DNA of 64,000 nucleotides from an uncultured Bacteroidales bacterium. Its GTDB lineage: Bacteria; Bacteroidota; Bacteroidia; Bacteroidales; Muribaculaceae. Positions 33,442-42,682 of the stretch are shown piece by piece. How positions within the stretch are numbered: position 1 is the first letter of the stretch; each line of letters starts with the position of its first letter. The notes below the pieces were generated by a model. The model saw only the letters and a list, made by a program, of their open reading frames with translations, did no database searches and was not told the origin of the DNA. The stretch spans positions 1 through 64,000 of the forward strand of contig CACZHT010000031.1 of assembly GCA_902781045.1 (NCBI GenBank), read 5' to 3'. The translations under genes were made by a program, and so were the position numbers.

Positions 33442-34107
33442 ATGGAACCGATGACTCTCTGGCAATTCTATGCCGTGTTTCTGGTGATGTGCGTGGTGGG
33501 GGTAGGCACCTGTTATGCCATGTATTGGTTGGGTGCGCGATGCCCGCTGCTGGGCAGCAAGCGTAGCACCTGGGCCGAAAAGGTGCGGGGCAAGCTGATG
33601 ATTGCCTTCCTGTTCATGGCCGCCATCTGCAGCATGTACACCCTCGAGGACGTGGTGCGCGCCTTCAAAAACGACGTGGTCGATACGGTCGCCGACGCCA
33701 CCACCGATCTGGCTGGACGTGCCATCGATGGCGAGGACATCACACAAGACCTGAATAAGCTCAATAACATCGAGATGCCCAAGGAGGGCGAGGTCATCTG
33801 GGGCGAGTATAACGAGTCGCAGAAAAGCACCATCTATCTGCTCACCGGTTTCTGGTACTTCCTGTCCTGGATGATCTATGTGGGCAACTTTGCCAAGTCG
33901 CCCTCCAGCTGGTGGCAGAAACTGTGCAAGATTGTGGCCTATCCCCTGCTCACGTCGTTCATCCTGCTGTTTCCGCTCAATGTGCACTACATCAACAGTG
34001 ACGAGCTGACTGCGCCACTGGTGATGCTTGCCCTTGCCGGCTTGCTCATCCTCGCCTCGCACGACCGCACCCCACTGCCTCCCGATTTGCCCACTGCCCA
34101 GGGCTGA
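33442..34107 (+). CDS. Multi-pass membrane protein, unknown function
   Basis: The 221-residue protein has about five hydrophobic helices (residues 8-30, 50-65, 130-150, 165-180, 190-207) and a central soluble loop of about 60 residues with acidic character (VADATTDLAGRAIDGEDITQ). No family recognised. It has its own promoter and runs convergently against rnc, with 38 bp between the stops. Confidence 0.7.
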   Translation: MEPMTLWQFYAVFLVMCVVGVGTCYAMYWLGARCPLLGSKRSTWAEKVRGKLMIAFLFMAAICSMYTLEDVVRAFKNDVVDTVADATTDLAGRAIDGEDITQDLNKLNNIEMPKEGEVIWGEYNESQKSTIYLLTGFWYFLSWMIYVGNFAKSPSSWWQKLCKIVAYPLLTSFILLFPLNVHYINSDELTAPLVMLALAGLLILASHDRTPLPPDLPTAQG

Positions 34108-34145
34108 CGATTCTCGCCTGCGTTGTTGGGGCCGGGGCCGCAGTG

Positions 34146-34928
34146 TCATCCCTCCGAAGCGTCCGACAGCACTTGCTGGCGGAAGTTGGTGTCTGACCGC
34201 AGGCGGTCCAAGGCTTTCTTGGAGGCATTCTGGTGCGACTCTTTCTTGCTGTAGCCAGTGCCGTCGGCGGCATACTGCCCCGCGATGATGACTGCTGTGG
34301 TGAACACCGGGTTGTTGTCGCGGTCGTTCTTGGTGTCGACCAGCGCATACTCAATGGTGACGTGATACTTCTGTGTCCACTCGATGAGTCGCGACTTGAA
34401 GTTCTGGTCCACCTTAACCAACTGGTCGATGTCAAAGTGCTGGCAGATGATGCGCTGGACGATGAACTGGCGGCATCGCTTGTAGCCATGGTCCAGGTAG
34501 ACCGCTCCCACCAGTGCCTCCAGCGCGTTGCCGTTGATGTAGCTGTTGTGTGACGTGCTGTGTGTGGCGGCGCGCACATGTGTGTCGAGGTGGAACGCCT
34601 TGCCCACACGGTTGAGGCTCTCGCGCTGCACAATCTTGGCTCGCGTCGATGTCAGGAACCCCTCATGCTTGCGCGGAAACTGATTGTAGAGAAACTCGGC
34701 CACCACCAGGTCGAGCACCGCGTCGCCCAGATATTCCAGTCGCTCGTTGTTGGTCCATCGGCCACTGGGCAGTTGCAGCGGCTTGCTGCGGTGCACCAGC
34801 GCCAGCTTGTACAGCTCGATGTCACGAGGATAGTAGCCAGTGATGCCATGCACATAAACATAAAGCTCCTTATCCTTGATGAAAAGGAGCTTTATGAGTG
34901 ATATGAGATTGGTCAGGCAGGTCATCAC
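34146..34928 (-). CDS. rnc: Ribonuclease III
   Basis: A 260-residue RNase III. NNERLEYLGDAVLDLVVAEF is the family signature with its acidic metal-binding residues; NALEALVGAVYLDHG supplies the second acidic pair. A double-stranded RNA-binding domain follows at about 185-250 (GTGYSKKESHQNASKKALDRL). It processes rRNA and cuts structured RNA. Order acpP-fabF-rnc on one strand is a well-known arrangement. Spacing to fabF is 15 bp. Confidence 0.95.
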   Translation of the reverse strand: MMTCLTNLISLIKLLFIKDKELYVYVHGITGYYPRDIELYKLALVHRSKPLQLPSGRWTNNERLEYLGDAVLDLVVAEFLYNQFPRKHEGFLTSTRAKIVQRESLNRVGKAFHLDTHVRAATHSTSHNSYINGNALEALVGAVYLDHGYKRCRQFIVQRIICQHFDIDQLVKVDQNFKSRLIEWTQKYHVTIEYALVDTKNDRDNNPVFTTAVIIAGQYAADGTGYSKKESHQNASKKALDRLRSDTNFRQQVLSDASEG

Positions 34929-34943
34929 GTCGGCAGTCCAAAG

Positions 34944-36227
34944 TTAACCTTTGTACTTACTGACAATGATGCTGGCGTTGTGACCACCGAACCCGAAGGT
35001 GTTGGACAATGCGATGTTGACCGTGCGCTTCTGCGGCTTGTTGAACGTGAAGTTCATGCGGTAGTCAATCTGCTCGTCCTCGTCGCCCTCCTCGTGGTTG
35101 ATGGTGGGCGGAACGATATCGTCGCGACATGCGAGCAGGCAGAACAGTGCCTCCATGGCTCCGGTCGCTCCCAGCATGTGGCCGGTCATCGACTTGGTGC
35201 TACTGACATTGAGCTTGAAAGCATGCTCTCCGAAGACGTTGACGATGGCCTTGGCCTCGCCCGGGTCGCCGACCGGGGTCGACGTGCCGTGCACATTGAT
35301 ATAGTCCACCTCTTCGGGTTTGATTCCGGCATCGTCCAGCGCGCGTTTCATCACCAGCGATGCACCCACGCCCTCGGGGTGCGAGGCGGTGATGTGATAG
35401 GCGTCGGCACTCATGCCGCCACCGATCACCTCGCCATAGATTTTGGCTCCACGTGCCAGTGCGTGCTCAAGCTCCTCAAAGATGAGGCACACGGCCCCCT
35501 CGCCAATGACGAATCCATCGCGCGAGCCACTAAACGGCCGCGAGGCAGTCTCGGGGCTGTCGTTGCGCGTGCTGATGGCCTTCATGGCATTGAAGCCACC
35601 CACACCTGCCGGGAAGATTGGGGCCTCCGAGCCGCCGGTGACAATGGCATGAGCCTTGCCCAGACGCACATAGTTGAAGGCATCAATCATGGCATTGGTC
35701 GATGTGGCGCATGCCGACACGACACCAAAGTTGGGGCCGCGCAGTCCATAGCGCATCGAGATGTGTCCGGCAGCGATGTCGGCAATCATGGTCGGGATGA
35801 AGAACGGGCTGTAGCTCGGGCCTTCGTCTGCATGCTTGGCATAGTATCCGGCCTGGTCTTCGAACGTGTGCAGTCCACCAATACCCGATGCGAATATCAC
35901 ACCAATGTCGTCGCGGTTGGTGTCGCTGTCCAGCAACTTGCTGTCGTCGATGGCCTGCTTGGCTGCGGCGATGGCATACTGCGAGTACAGGTCGGTGCGC
36001 TTGACATCCTTCAACTCGCGGCGGTCGCCGGGGTTGAGCAGATAGTCGGCCACGTCGAAACCCTTGACCTCGCAGGCAAACTGCGTCTTGAACAGCGAGG
36101 CATCAAAATGTGTGATAGGCCCCGCACCACTCACACCCGCCAGCGCATTCTGCCATGTTGTGTCGACATCCAAGCCGATGGGTGTGATGGCTCCAAGACC
36201 CGTCACCACTACTCTCTTTAATTCCAT
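34944..36227 (-). CDS. fabF: Beta-ketoacyl-ACP synthase II
   Basis: A 427-residue KAS II. VVSACATSTNAM holds the nucleophile Cys, VDYINVHGTSTPVGD and SMTGHMLGATGA the two His residues. GFGGHNAS is the C-terminal glycine loop. It condenses malonyl-ACP with an acyl-ACP in fatty acid elongation. About ten residues longer than the E. coli enzyme. Works with the ACP encoded 68 bp upstream. Confidence 0.96.
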   Translation of the reverse strand: MELKRVVVTGLGAITPIGLDVDTTWQNALAGVSGAGPITHFDASLFKTQFACEVKGFDVADYLLNPGDRRELKDVKRTDLYSQYAIAAAKQAIDDSKLLDSDTNRDDIGVIFASGIGGLHTFEDQAGYYAKHADEGPSYSPFFIPTMIADIAAGHISMRYGLRGPNFGVVSACATSTNAMIDAFNYVRLGKAHAIVTGGSEAPIFPAGVGGFNAMKAISTRNDSPETASRPFSGSRDGFVIGEGAVCLIFEELEHALARGAKIYGEVIGGGMSADAYHITASHPEGVGASLVMKRALDDAGIKPEEVDYINVHGTSTPVGDPGEAKAIVNVFGEHAFKLNVSSTKSMTGHMLGATGAMEALFCLLACRDDIVPPTINHEEGDEDEQIDYRMNFTFNKPQKRTVNIALSNTFGFGGHNASIIVSKYKG

Positions 36228-36295
36228 TACAGTGGGAGTATTGTGGAAAGGTTGCTATAAAATATAATTCTGTGTTGTTCTGTCGTGCCGAGTGA

Positions 36296-36535
36296 TTATG
36301 CCTCGAGAGCCTTCTCGATATAGGCAATGGCATCGCCCACGGTCTGGATGTTCTCCGACTCGGTCTCGGGAATCTTGATGTCAAAAGCCTGCTCAAGCTT
36401 CATGATCAGCTCAACGGTGTCGAGCGAATCAGCTCCCAGGTCCTGTGCAAACGTAGCCTCGGCAGTTACCTCTGAATCGCTAACGCCCAGATTCTCAACA
36501 ATAATCGCTTTTACTCTTTCAGCAACTTCTGTCAT
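36296..36535 (-). CDS. acpP: Acyl carrier protein
   Basis: A 79-residue acidic four-helix protein. Ser37 in [15 protein letters not shown] is the phosphopantetheine site. Carries growing acyl chains for FabF and the other fatty acid enzymes. First gene of acpP-fabF-rnc; a gap of about 200 bp upstream is AT-rich and probably holds its promoter. Confidence 0.97.
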   Translation of the reverse strand: MTEVAERVKAIIVENLGVSDSEVTAEATFAQDLGADSLDTVELIMKLEQAFDIKIPETESENIQTVGDAIAYIEKALEA

Positions 36536-36739
36536 AATCGTAAGTTTTTAATATTAATGTTAAATGTTATTGTTCTAAGAAATGAGACTGCAAAGGAACA
36601 AATTTTTCTCGGTACGCTCAAAAAAAAATCATAGAATTTAGTGCTTTGTTGCACTTTTTTATGTTCTAAAGCATAAAGCTCCAGATGTTTTAACCGAACT
36701 TTCACAATTTTAACACTTTACTCCTGTTAAAAATTGTAA

Positions 36740-37666
36740 CTATTTCTGTTCAAGCAGATCCACAACCATGCCCTCACGGGCCAGGCGGGTGTCGGCAAAG
36801 ACCTCTTGGGCCTGGCGCAGCAGCGGCTCCTCGTTGTCATAGCGGCTGGAGTAGTGCCCCAGAATCAGGTGCTTGACCCCGGCATCATGGGCCACCTGTG
36901 CGGCCTCGCGGGCTGTGCTGTGATAGCGGGCATGGGCCTGACGCTGGCACTCGTCGCCATAAGTCGCCTCGTGATAGAGCCAGTCGACACCGCCGATGGC
37001 CTCGACAACACGTCGGCTGGGGCGCGTGTCGCTACAGTAGGCATAGCTCACGCTGGGGTCGGCAGCACTGGTGAGCTGCGCATTGGGCACAACGACACCC
37101 TCGGGTGTGATGTAGTCCTGCCCCTGGCGCAGCGAGTTCATGGCCCAGTGGGGCACTCCCAGCCGGCATGTGGCATCGGGGTTGATGTGCCGCAACTTGG
37201 GCTTCTCGCGGATGATGAAGCCCACGGCGGGAACACGGTGATTGAGCGTGATGGTGTCGACGGTGATGGCATTGTCCTCATGGATGCGTGCCGGCTGGGT
37301 GCCGATGACATTGAACTCCAGGTCGTAGGGTGCCCCGTCTCCGCCGGCATACTTTGCCACCTCGCGCAGCAGCCGCGCCCCGTCGCCAAAGATGTGTATT
37401 GTCAACCGCCCCGTCAGCTCATGCAGTGCCAGCGTCGATAGCAGACCGGGCAGCCCGAACCAGTGGTCGCCGTGCAGGTGGCTGATGAAGATGTGGCGCA
37501 GCCTGGAGAACTTGAGCCTCTGGCGGGCCATGGCCATCTGGGCACCCTCGCCGCAGTCAATCATCAGCAGATTGTCGCGCACGTTCAGCACCTGGCATGA
37601 GGGCAGGTGTCGCGCTGTGGGCTTGGCCGAGCCGCAGCCCAGTATGTTCAGCTCCAGTCGAGGCAT
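36740..37666 (-). CDS. rnz: Ribonuclease Z
   Basis: I set the start at 37666 (MPRLELNILGCGSAKP), which gives 308 residues, the usual size. The open frame goes on 51 codons further, but that part is Pro/His-rich and overlaps the upstream gene. The metallo-beta-lactamase site is SHLHGDHWFGLPGL (HxHxDH), with further ligands in CSDTRPS, YHEATYGDE and LILGHYSSRY. It cuts the 3' trailer of tRNA precursors. Its ATG shares one base with the upstream stop (TAATG), so the two genes are coupled. Confidence 0.92.
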   Translation of the reverse strand: MPRLELNILGCGSAKPTARHLPSCQVLNVRDNLLMIDCGEGAQMAMARQRLKFSRLRHIFISHLHGDHWFGLPGLLSTLALHELTGRLTIHIFGDGARLLREVAKYAGGDGAPYDLEFNVIGTQPARIHEDNAITVDTITLNHRVPAVGFIIREKPKLRHINPDATCRLGVPHWAMNSLRQGQDYITPEGVVVPNAQLTSAADPSVSYAYCSDTRPSRRVVEAIGGVDWLYHEATYGDECQRQAHARYHSTAREAAQVAHDAGVKHLILGHYSSRYDNEEPLLRQAQEVFADTRLAREGMVVDLLEQK

Positions 37667-38343
37667 TATCGGGGCATGAAGCGGGAGTGGTCCTCCGGGT
37701 CGACCAGTGGCGGTGGGGTGGGGGTGTCGACGGTCGTTGTTGAGGCAGGTTGGGTTGGAGGGGTCTCGGGTGTCGTGCCGGCAGGCTTGCGCGGGTGGCG
37801 CAGGTGATGCTCGTTCCACTCGCTCACACTGCGTCCCAGGGCCCGCATGTCTTCCAGGCTGTGATCGATGCGCTCGTCCACGGCCCGCTCGATGCGCTCA
37901 TTGAACTTGAACGGCAGCATCGACAGTACGGTCGTGCACAGTGCAGCCACCAGCAGCACATACAATGCCTTGTAGCCAATGCCTAGGCCGATGATGGCAA
38001 ATCCCTCGCCCACATCCTCGCTGGGGGTGATGTCGGGCGCATGGCGCAGCGCGATGTCGTGGTAGTTGCCGGTGCAGTCCATGAACCACAGCCCCAACAC
38101 GATGAGGGCGGTCACCAGGATGCCCCACCAGCGGCTCTTGAGCGTGTTGAAGCCGATGGCAAAGAAACATGTGATGAACGGCAGCAGGGCAAACACGGTG
38201 TTGCCCAGCGTGAAGCGCTGTGTGATGGAGCCTGCCGTGTAGCTGAATCCGGTGAGCCCGCCCTGGAACGAAATCTCGTAGAACGGCAGGAACACATAGC
38301 AGATGAGAGCTAGCGCAAGCAGTATGCTGGTGATGGGTTTCAT
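37666..38343 (-). CDS. Membrane protein with Pro/Thr-rich C-terminal tail
   Basis: A 225-residue protein with four or five hydrophobic helices (residues 5-25, 45-65, 70-88, 112-140) and a soluble tail (WNEHHLRHPRKPAGTTPETP) of low complexity. No family recognised. Overlaps rnz by one base and precedes it in the operon. Its role with RNase Z is unknown. Confidence 0.7.
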   Translation of the reverse strand: MKPITSILLALALICYVFLPFYEISFQGGLTGFSYTAGSITQRFTLGNTVFALLPFITCFFAIGFNTLKSRWWGILVTALIVLGLWFMDCTGNYHDIALRHAPDITPSEDVGEGFAIIGLGIGYKALYVLLVAALCTTVLSMLPFKFNERIERAVDERIDHSLEDMRALGRSVSEWNEHHLRHPRKPAGTTPETPPTQPASTTTVDTPTPPPLVDPEDHSRFMPR

Positions 38344-38466
38344 GCTCTTAAAAATATGTGTCGAAAAAGTTAGTGAACTGCGAATTTAGGCATTTTCGCC
38401 CGAATGGGCCTAAAATCCCGCCACATTTTAGTATTTTTTAAAAAACAACAACTGGACCAAATATAG

Positions 38467-38474
38467 TAACTTTG
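38467..38474 (+). promoter_or_regulatory. -7 element of the DMT transporter gene
   Basis: TAACTTTG lies 25 bp before the ATG at 38500. -33 box is weak. Confidence 0.5.
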
Positions 38475-38499
38475 CAGGCCGAAAACCGAGAGACAGACA

Positions 38500-39408
38500 A
38501 TGGCTAGTGACAACAAATCGACCCTTCGCGCCCATGTGGCGATGACCATGACCATGATTTTGTTCGGGCTGATGGCACCCTTCAGCAAGGATGCGCTGGG
38601 CAGCGGACTGACGGGCCCGCAGCTGGCCACACTGCGCATCGGTGGCGGCACAGTGCTCTTCTGGCTGGCGTCGCTGGTGATGCCGTGGCATCATGTGCCG
38701 CGCCGTGACCTGGCGCTCATGGCAGTGGCCAGCATCTTCGGCGTGGTGCTCTCGCAGGCTGGGCTCATCATGGGCATCAGTCGCACGTCGCCCATCAACG
38801 CCACCATGGAAATCACGGCACAACCCATCTATGTGCTGATTCTGTCGGCGCTGTTGTTGCACCAGCGGGTCACGCCACGCAAGGCAGCCGGGGTGCTCAT
38901 GGGCTTTGCCGGCGCTGCTCTGCTGGTGTGGATTGGGGCCGAGGCTGGCGGGCCGCAGGCCAGCATCATGGGCGACCTGATGGTTCTGGGCTCGCAGGTG
39001 GCGTTTGCGCTCTATCTCACGATGTTCCTGCCGCTCATCAGCCGTCACGACCCCCTGACGTTCAACCGCTGGATGTTCACCTTCGGCATCCTGTTGTTGC
39101 TGCCGTTCACCGCCGGCGACATGGCCCGGCTGCAGTGGGCTGCAGTGCCGGCAACCGCCTGGCTCGAGGTGGCCTACATCGCCGTGTGCTGCACGTTTGT
39201 ATGCTTCTTGCTGGTGGTCTACTCGCAGCGGCGATTGCCCTCCACCACCGTCAGTTCCTATAACTATATCCAGCCCGTGGTGGCCGTGGTGGCCAGCCTG
39301 GCCATGGGGGTGGCCGTGCTACAGTGGCAACACGTGGTGGCGGCCGCTCTCATCTTCACCGGCGTGTGGCTCGTCATCAGGGCCGGCAACAGCCATGATC
39401 GGCGGTGA
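38500..39408 (+). CDS. EamA/DMT-superfamily transporter
   Basis: A 302-residue protein made of two EamA repeats, ten hydrophobic helices in all. The first repeat starts TMTMILFGLMAPFSKDAL, the second MGDLMVLGSQVAFALYLTM; SYNYIQPVVAVVASLAMG is the typical C-terminal segment. Exports metabolites or amino acids; substrate cannot be predicted. Single gene, convergent with the ATPase gene that ends at 39414 (5 bp between stops). Confidence 0.9.
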   Translation: MASDNKSTLRAHVAMTMTMILFGLMAPFSKDALGSGLTGPQLATLRIGGGTVLFWLASLVMPWHHVPRRDLALMAVASIFGVVLSQAGLIMGISRTSPINATMEITAQPIYVLILSALLLHQRVTPRKAAGVLMGFAGAALLVWIGAEAGGPQASIMGDLMVLGSQVAFALYLTMFLPLISRHDPLTFNRWMFTFGILLLLPFTAGDMARLQWAAVPATAWLEVAYIAVCCTFVCFLLVVYSQRRLPSTTVSSYNYIQPVVAVVASLAMGVAVLQWQHVVAAALIFTGVWLVIRAGNSHDRR

Positions 39409-39413
39409 ATCGC

Positions 39414-40850
39414 TCATGCGTTGAACAGGTCGTCCATGACAACCTCGTTCTGGACGATGCCCGAATGGAGACCGCTCACGATGCCATAGGTGCTCACCAT
39501 GGTGTTGACCAGGCTTTTGCGCGTGTGCGTTTCGGCCCGAAACAGTGCCATGCGATTGCGCAATCGGTCGGCGTATGCCTTTGTGATTGTGTAAGGCTCG
39601 ATAGAGAATTTCATCTCACACAGGTTGATGACGCGGTCAGAACGGTCGATGACCAGGTCAATCTGCGTTCCTGGAGCACTTGTCGTGCCCAATGTTCTCC
39701 ACGAACTGGCTGTGGTCGCAATACCACTAATGCCCAATTTCTGCTTAATCTGGCTGAGATGTGCCAAGCAGATGGTCTCGAAACTGAACCCTTGCCACGA
39801 CTCAACGGAATGCGAGTTCATGTTGTTGGTCCACCAATGCTCGTCCTTTGCGTTGTTGGCCATGACAAACTTGAAGTAAAACAACGAATATGGGTCACAG
39901 ATGCGATAAAGCGTGTTGCGCACTGATGAATTGAAGCGTGCATAACTCTCAACAAAATCACAGCGCTCAAGATTTTCAAGCACCCTGGTGAGCGCACCGC
40001 CCGACAATTTGGTTTTCTGGGCAATCTCCGACCGAAGCAGACCGTCGCGCCGCTCAGCCAAAGCACGCACCACACTGACATACTTGTCGGCATGACTGAA
40101 CAACGCGCCGAACAATTCGTCGAACTCCTCGCGCATGGGAGCGTTCTTTGCAAAGAACATCCGGTCGATATTCTGTGCCAAACTTTGCGACGGGTCCAAT
40201 AAACTCATATAAAAAGGTACACCTCCCATCGCCATGTAACACTGCATGATAGTGTATCGATCCCATTGGCATCCAGCGGCATGCAGATATTGCTCGCACT
40301 CGGACAGTTTGAAAGGACGCAAATAGATCTGTTCGGTGATGCGGTTGTATAATCCTCCCCGGTTGCGGATGAGTTTGTTGACCATCCACGACGTAGCCGA
40401 CCCACAAGCGATGAAGAGGATGTCGTCGCGCTGTGCCGCCCAAGCATTCCAGAAATACTCTAACGCCTCGACAAACGCGCTGCGAGGCGAATCAATCCAG
40501 GGCATCTCATCGAAAAAGATGACCTTACGCTGCTGGCTAGGTTTTGACTCGATGAGCAGACGCAACTGACTGAAGGCATCGTCCCAATTGGACAACGCCG
40601 GAGCAAAAGCAGAACCACTGTAGTCCCTTAATTGTTCGGCAAACCGCTGCAATTGTTTCTGTGGTTTCTGTTTACGGGCACCAACGTATGTGAAAGTGAA
40701 CCTGTCGGCAAACACATGATTCACCAGATAGGTTTTGCCAATGCGGCGGCGGCCATAGACAATCACAAATTCAGACTTGTTGGACCGATATTTCCGCTCC
40801 AGCAAATCGACTTCTACGGTTCTTGCAATAATTTTGTCCATATTCATCAT
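39414..40850 (-). CDS. AAA-family ATPase with DUF234 nuclease-like C-terminus
   Basis: Start chosen at 40850 (MMNMDKIIARTVEVDLLERK), which removes 21 odd residues of the longer frame. YGRRRIGKTYLV is Walker A, VIFFDEMPWID Walker B, and IACGSATSWMV follows as in archaeal-type ATPases. A winged-helix region (about 280-340) precedes the C-terminal DUF234 domain, where QIDLVIDR and LCEMKFS give the Asp and Glu-x-Lys of a PD-(D/E)xK-like fold. Family members are common in Bacteroidales and are suspected of mobile or defence roles, but none is proven. Two stem-loops lie directly upstream. A paralogue is at 62866-64000. Confidence 0.85.
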   Translation of the reverse strand: MMNMDKIIARTVEVDLLERKYRSNKSEFVIVYGRRRIGKTYLVNHVFADRFTFTYVGARKQKPQKQLQRFAEQLRDYSGSAFAPALSNWDDAFSQLRLLIESKPSQQRKVIFFDEMPWIDSPRSAFVEALEYFWNAWAAQRDDILFIACGSATSWMVNKLIRNRGGLYNRITEQIYLRPFKLSECEQYLHAAGCQWDRYTIMQCYMAMGGVPFYMSLLDPSQSLAQNIDRMFFAKNAPMREEFDELFGALFSHADKYVSVVRALAERRDGLLRSEIAQKTKLSGGALTRVLENLERCDFVESYARFNSSVRNTLYRICDPYSLFYFKFVMANNAKDEHWWTNNMNSHSVESWQGFSFETICLAHLSQIKQKLGISGIATTASSWRTLGTTSAPGTQIDLVIDRSDRVINLCEMKFSIEPYTITKAYADRLRNRMALFRAETHTRKSLVNTMVSTYGIVSGLHSGIVQNEVVMDDLFNA

Positions 40851-40907
40851 TTTGGGGACAAAAATACAAAAAAAATGAGATATGGACAAATATAATTCGA
40901 CAAAAGT

Positions 40908-40991
40908 GCCCATATCGCGAATTTTTTTCGAGATATGGGCAGTTATGACTCAATAAAAGTGACCATATCTCGGTTTTTTATTGAGATATGG
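40908..40991. repeat. Two tandem stem-loops built on GAGATATGGGC
   Basis: Stem 1: GCCCATATC (40908-40916) with GATATGGGC (40932-40940). Stem 2: CCATATCTC (40963-40971) with GAGATATGG (40983-40991). Both are preceded by AAAAGTG(C/A)C and followed by GCAGTT. A lone GAGATATGG is at 40877. They lie 58-141 bp upstream of the ATPase start. Confidence 0.7.
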
Positions 40992-41183
40992 GCAGTTTTG
41001 AGGCATGGTGGGGTGGTGCCTATGGATGCTGAAAAGTAATTGATCGCGAATTGCGCGAAACTTTTTTTGAACTGCGAAGTACTCGCGAAGTTTTTTGTTC
41101 TTGTGTTCTTTTGTCTTTGACCAGCCAGATTTGAAATCAGACCTTTAGATAATAACGACACATAGTTGTCAGTTGCGGCAAGG

Positions 41184-41888
41184 TTAGAGCCAGATGTCGA
41201 AGTGTTCGCGGGGAATGGCGGGGCGGGCGGCGAGGATGGCGGTCTTGTGGTTGGTGTAGCTGTGGCCGTGGGGCATCATCGCCTTGGCTTCGTGCCACAG
41301 TTGTTTTATCGCCGGGTCGCGGTGCAGGTTGCGGATGATGACGACACACTCGCCCTGCAGGCACTCGTCGAGCCCGCGCTGCAAGATTGCTGCATGCTCG
41401 GGGTCGGGCAACGCATTGATGACAACAAAGGGCCGCTTGGGGCGGTCAATGAATGCCGCCATGTAGTCGAACAGGGCTGTCTTCAGCTCGACGTAGGGCA
41501 ACACGCGGTCGGCGAGTTTGTCGAGCTGCCGCACGATGTCGTCCAAGCGTTTGTTGTCGCCGCAGGTATATGCATCGGTCTGGCTGGAAGGCATCAGCAG
41601 GGCGGCAATGGTGAGCGCGCTGTCGGCCCCGACGAGCAGGATGTGCTGTGGGGCGAAGTGGCCTGCGATGCGGAACAGCAGCTGTGCGTCATGGTTGCTG
41701 ATTAGGTCCTGCTCCCCGCTGTCTCGCAAGGCTCTGCGCAGCTGTCGCAAGTCATCGTAGGCATAGTAGGGCAACCGCTCGCCCAGCACCTGGGTGACAA
41801 AGCGGTAGGCTGACGGCGAGTGTATGCCGAAGCCACGGCTGCGGTGGTGCCGAGCCAGTGCTGTGCGGTATCGTTTGAGCAGATTCAC
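41184..41888 (-). CDS. Methyltransferase-like protein, GTG start
   Basis: The frame is open to 41957, but the first part reads over the end of the upstream gene. A GTG at 41888, 1 bp after that stop, gives 234 residues starting NLLKRYRTALARHHRSRGFGIHSP-like. The YAYDDLRQLRRAL, ILLVGADSALTIAALLM and PYVELKTALFDYMAAF segments resemble a degenerate Rossmann methyltransferase of the type seen as an uncharacterised Bacteroidales family. No intact SAM motif I glycine loop is seen. Function unknown. Confidence 0.6.
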   Translation of the reverse strand: MNLLKRYRTALARHHRSRGFGIHSPSAYRFVTQVLGERLPYYAYDDLRQLRRALRDSGEQDLISNHDAQLLFRIAGHFAPQHILLVGADSALTIAALLMPSSQTDAYTCGDNKRLDDIVRQLDKLADRVLPYVELKTALFDYMAAFIDRPKRPFVVINALPDPEHAAILQRGLDECLQGECVVIIRNLHRDPAIKQLWHEAKAMMPHGHSYTNHKTAILAARPAIPREHFDIWL

Positions 41889-41889
41889 G

Positions 41890-42282
41890 TCAAGGCTTGT
41901 TGTTGTCGCTGCCCCGTGCGATGCGGCGCAGCTCGTGGTCGATGGCAAAACCGACATACATCATCAGCGCCGCACCAGCCATGAGGAATGCCACCCAGTT
42001 GGTGCTCCACTCGGTCTGTCCCATGTTCCAGAACATCACTGCCGATGCGCAGAACATCAGTGCACTGACGATGTTGATGCGATAGAGTCGCTTGATGCGC
42101 AGGTTGTCGCAGTCACCCAGCCTGACGGCCTGTGCCACCCTGACGGCCAGCACGACGAGCGCGGCGGCGGCAAAGGCCCACCGCATCCACGGCTCGGCGA
42201 CATTGAGCAGCGGCAGCAGCGCCATGGCCAGGATGACGAGCATGCCCAGCATGAGTGCGACATTGAGTGTGTTGTCGTTCAT
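41890..42282 (-). CDS. Small four-helix membrane protein
   Basis: A 130-residue protein with four hydrophobic helices (residues 6-26, 32-50, 70-86, 96-112) and a charged C-terminus (DHELRRIARGSDNN). No family recognised. Followed at once by the methyltransferase-like gene and preceded by the FtsB-type gene about 96 bp away. Confidence 0.65.
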   Translation of the reverse strand: MNDNTLNVALMLGMLVILAMALLPLLNVAEPWMRWAFAAAALVVLAVRVAQAVRLGDCDNLRIKRLYRINIVSALMFCASAVMFWNMGQTEWSTNWVAFLMAGAALMMYVGFAIDHELRRIARGSDNNKP

Positions 42283-42293
42283 TATTGACTTTT

Positions 42294-42377
42294 TTAGTTT
42301 TTAGTTGTTGGTTTTTAGTTGTTAGTTGCCACAGCTAACGTCCAACGTCCAACGTCTAACGTCTAACGTCTGACGTC
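42294..42377. repeat. TTTTTAGTTGTT and AACGTC(C/T) tandem repeats
   Basis: TTAGTTGTTGGTTTTTAGTT at about 42301-42320 belongs to the TTAGTT family. It is followed at 42337-42377 by about five units of AACGTCC/AACGTCT. No gene here. Confidence 0.65.
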
Positions 42378-42378
42378 A

Positions 42379-42678
42379 TCATGGGATGTCGGTGATGAAG
42401 ACCTCTTCGTTGGTGCGCTTCATGCCATACTGCTCGCGCGCAATCTTCTCAAGGGTCTCGCGGTCGGTGTGCAGCTCATCGAGCTTGGCCTCGTAGATTT
42501 TGGCCGAGTCCTGGTTGCTCTTGATTTCGGCCTTGAGGTCATTGATTTGCTGCTTGTAACTGTTGATGCGCATGTAGTTGTTCTCGCCGAAGAACAGCAG
42601 CATCATGATAAAGGCAACAAAGATGATGAATGGCACATTGAGCCATCGCGGTATCCATTTGGGTCGTTGAAATTGCAT
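42379..42678 (-). CDS. Septum formation initiator (FtsB/DivIC family)
   Basis: A 99-residue bitopic protein: short cytoplasmic end, one transmembrane helix (VPFIIFVAFIMMLLFFG), then a coiled coil (YKQQINDLKAEIKSNQDSAK) and the family's C-terminal IAREQYGMKRTNEEVF. Links to FtsL and FtsQ at the division site. Its start lies directly after the 9-bp repeat tract and 130 bp from trmD on the same strand. Confidence 0.88.
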   Translation of the reverse strand: MQFQRPKWIPRWLNVPFIIFVAFIMMLLFFGENNYMRINSYKQQINDLKAEIKSNQDSAKIYEAKLDELHTDRETLEKIAREQYGMKRTNEEVFITDIP

Positions 42679-42682
42679 AGCT

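Noticed and set aside
34980..36221. A 413-codon plus-strand frame opposite fabF
   Set aside because: Shadow of fabF, with no recognisable domain.
37667..37819. Upstream extension of ribonuclease Z by 51 codons
   Set aside because: It overlaps the preceding membrane protein gene, is Pro/His-rich, and the conserved protein starts at 37666.
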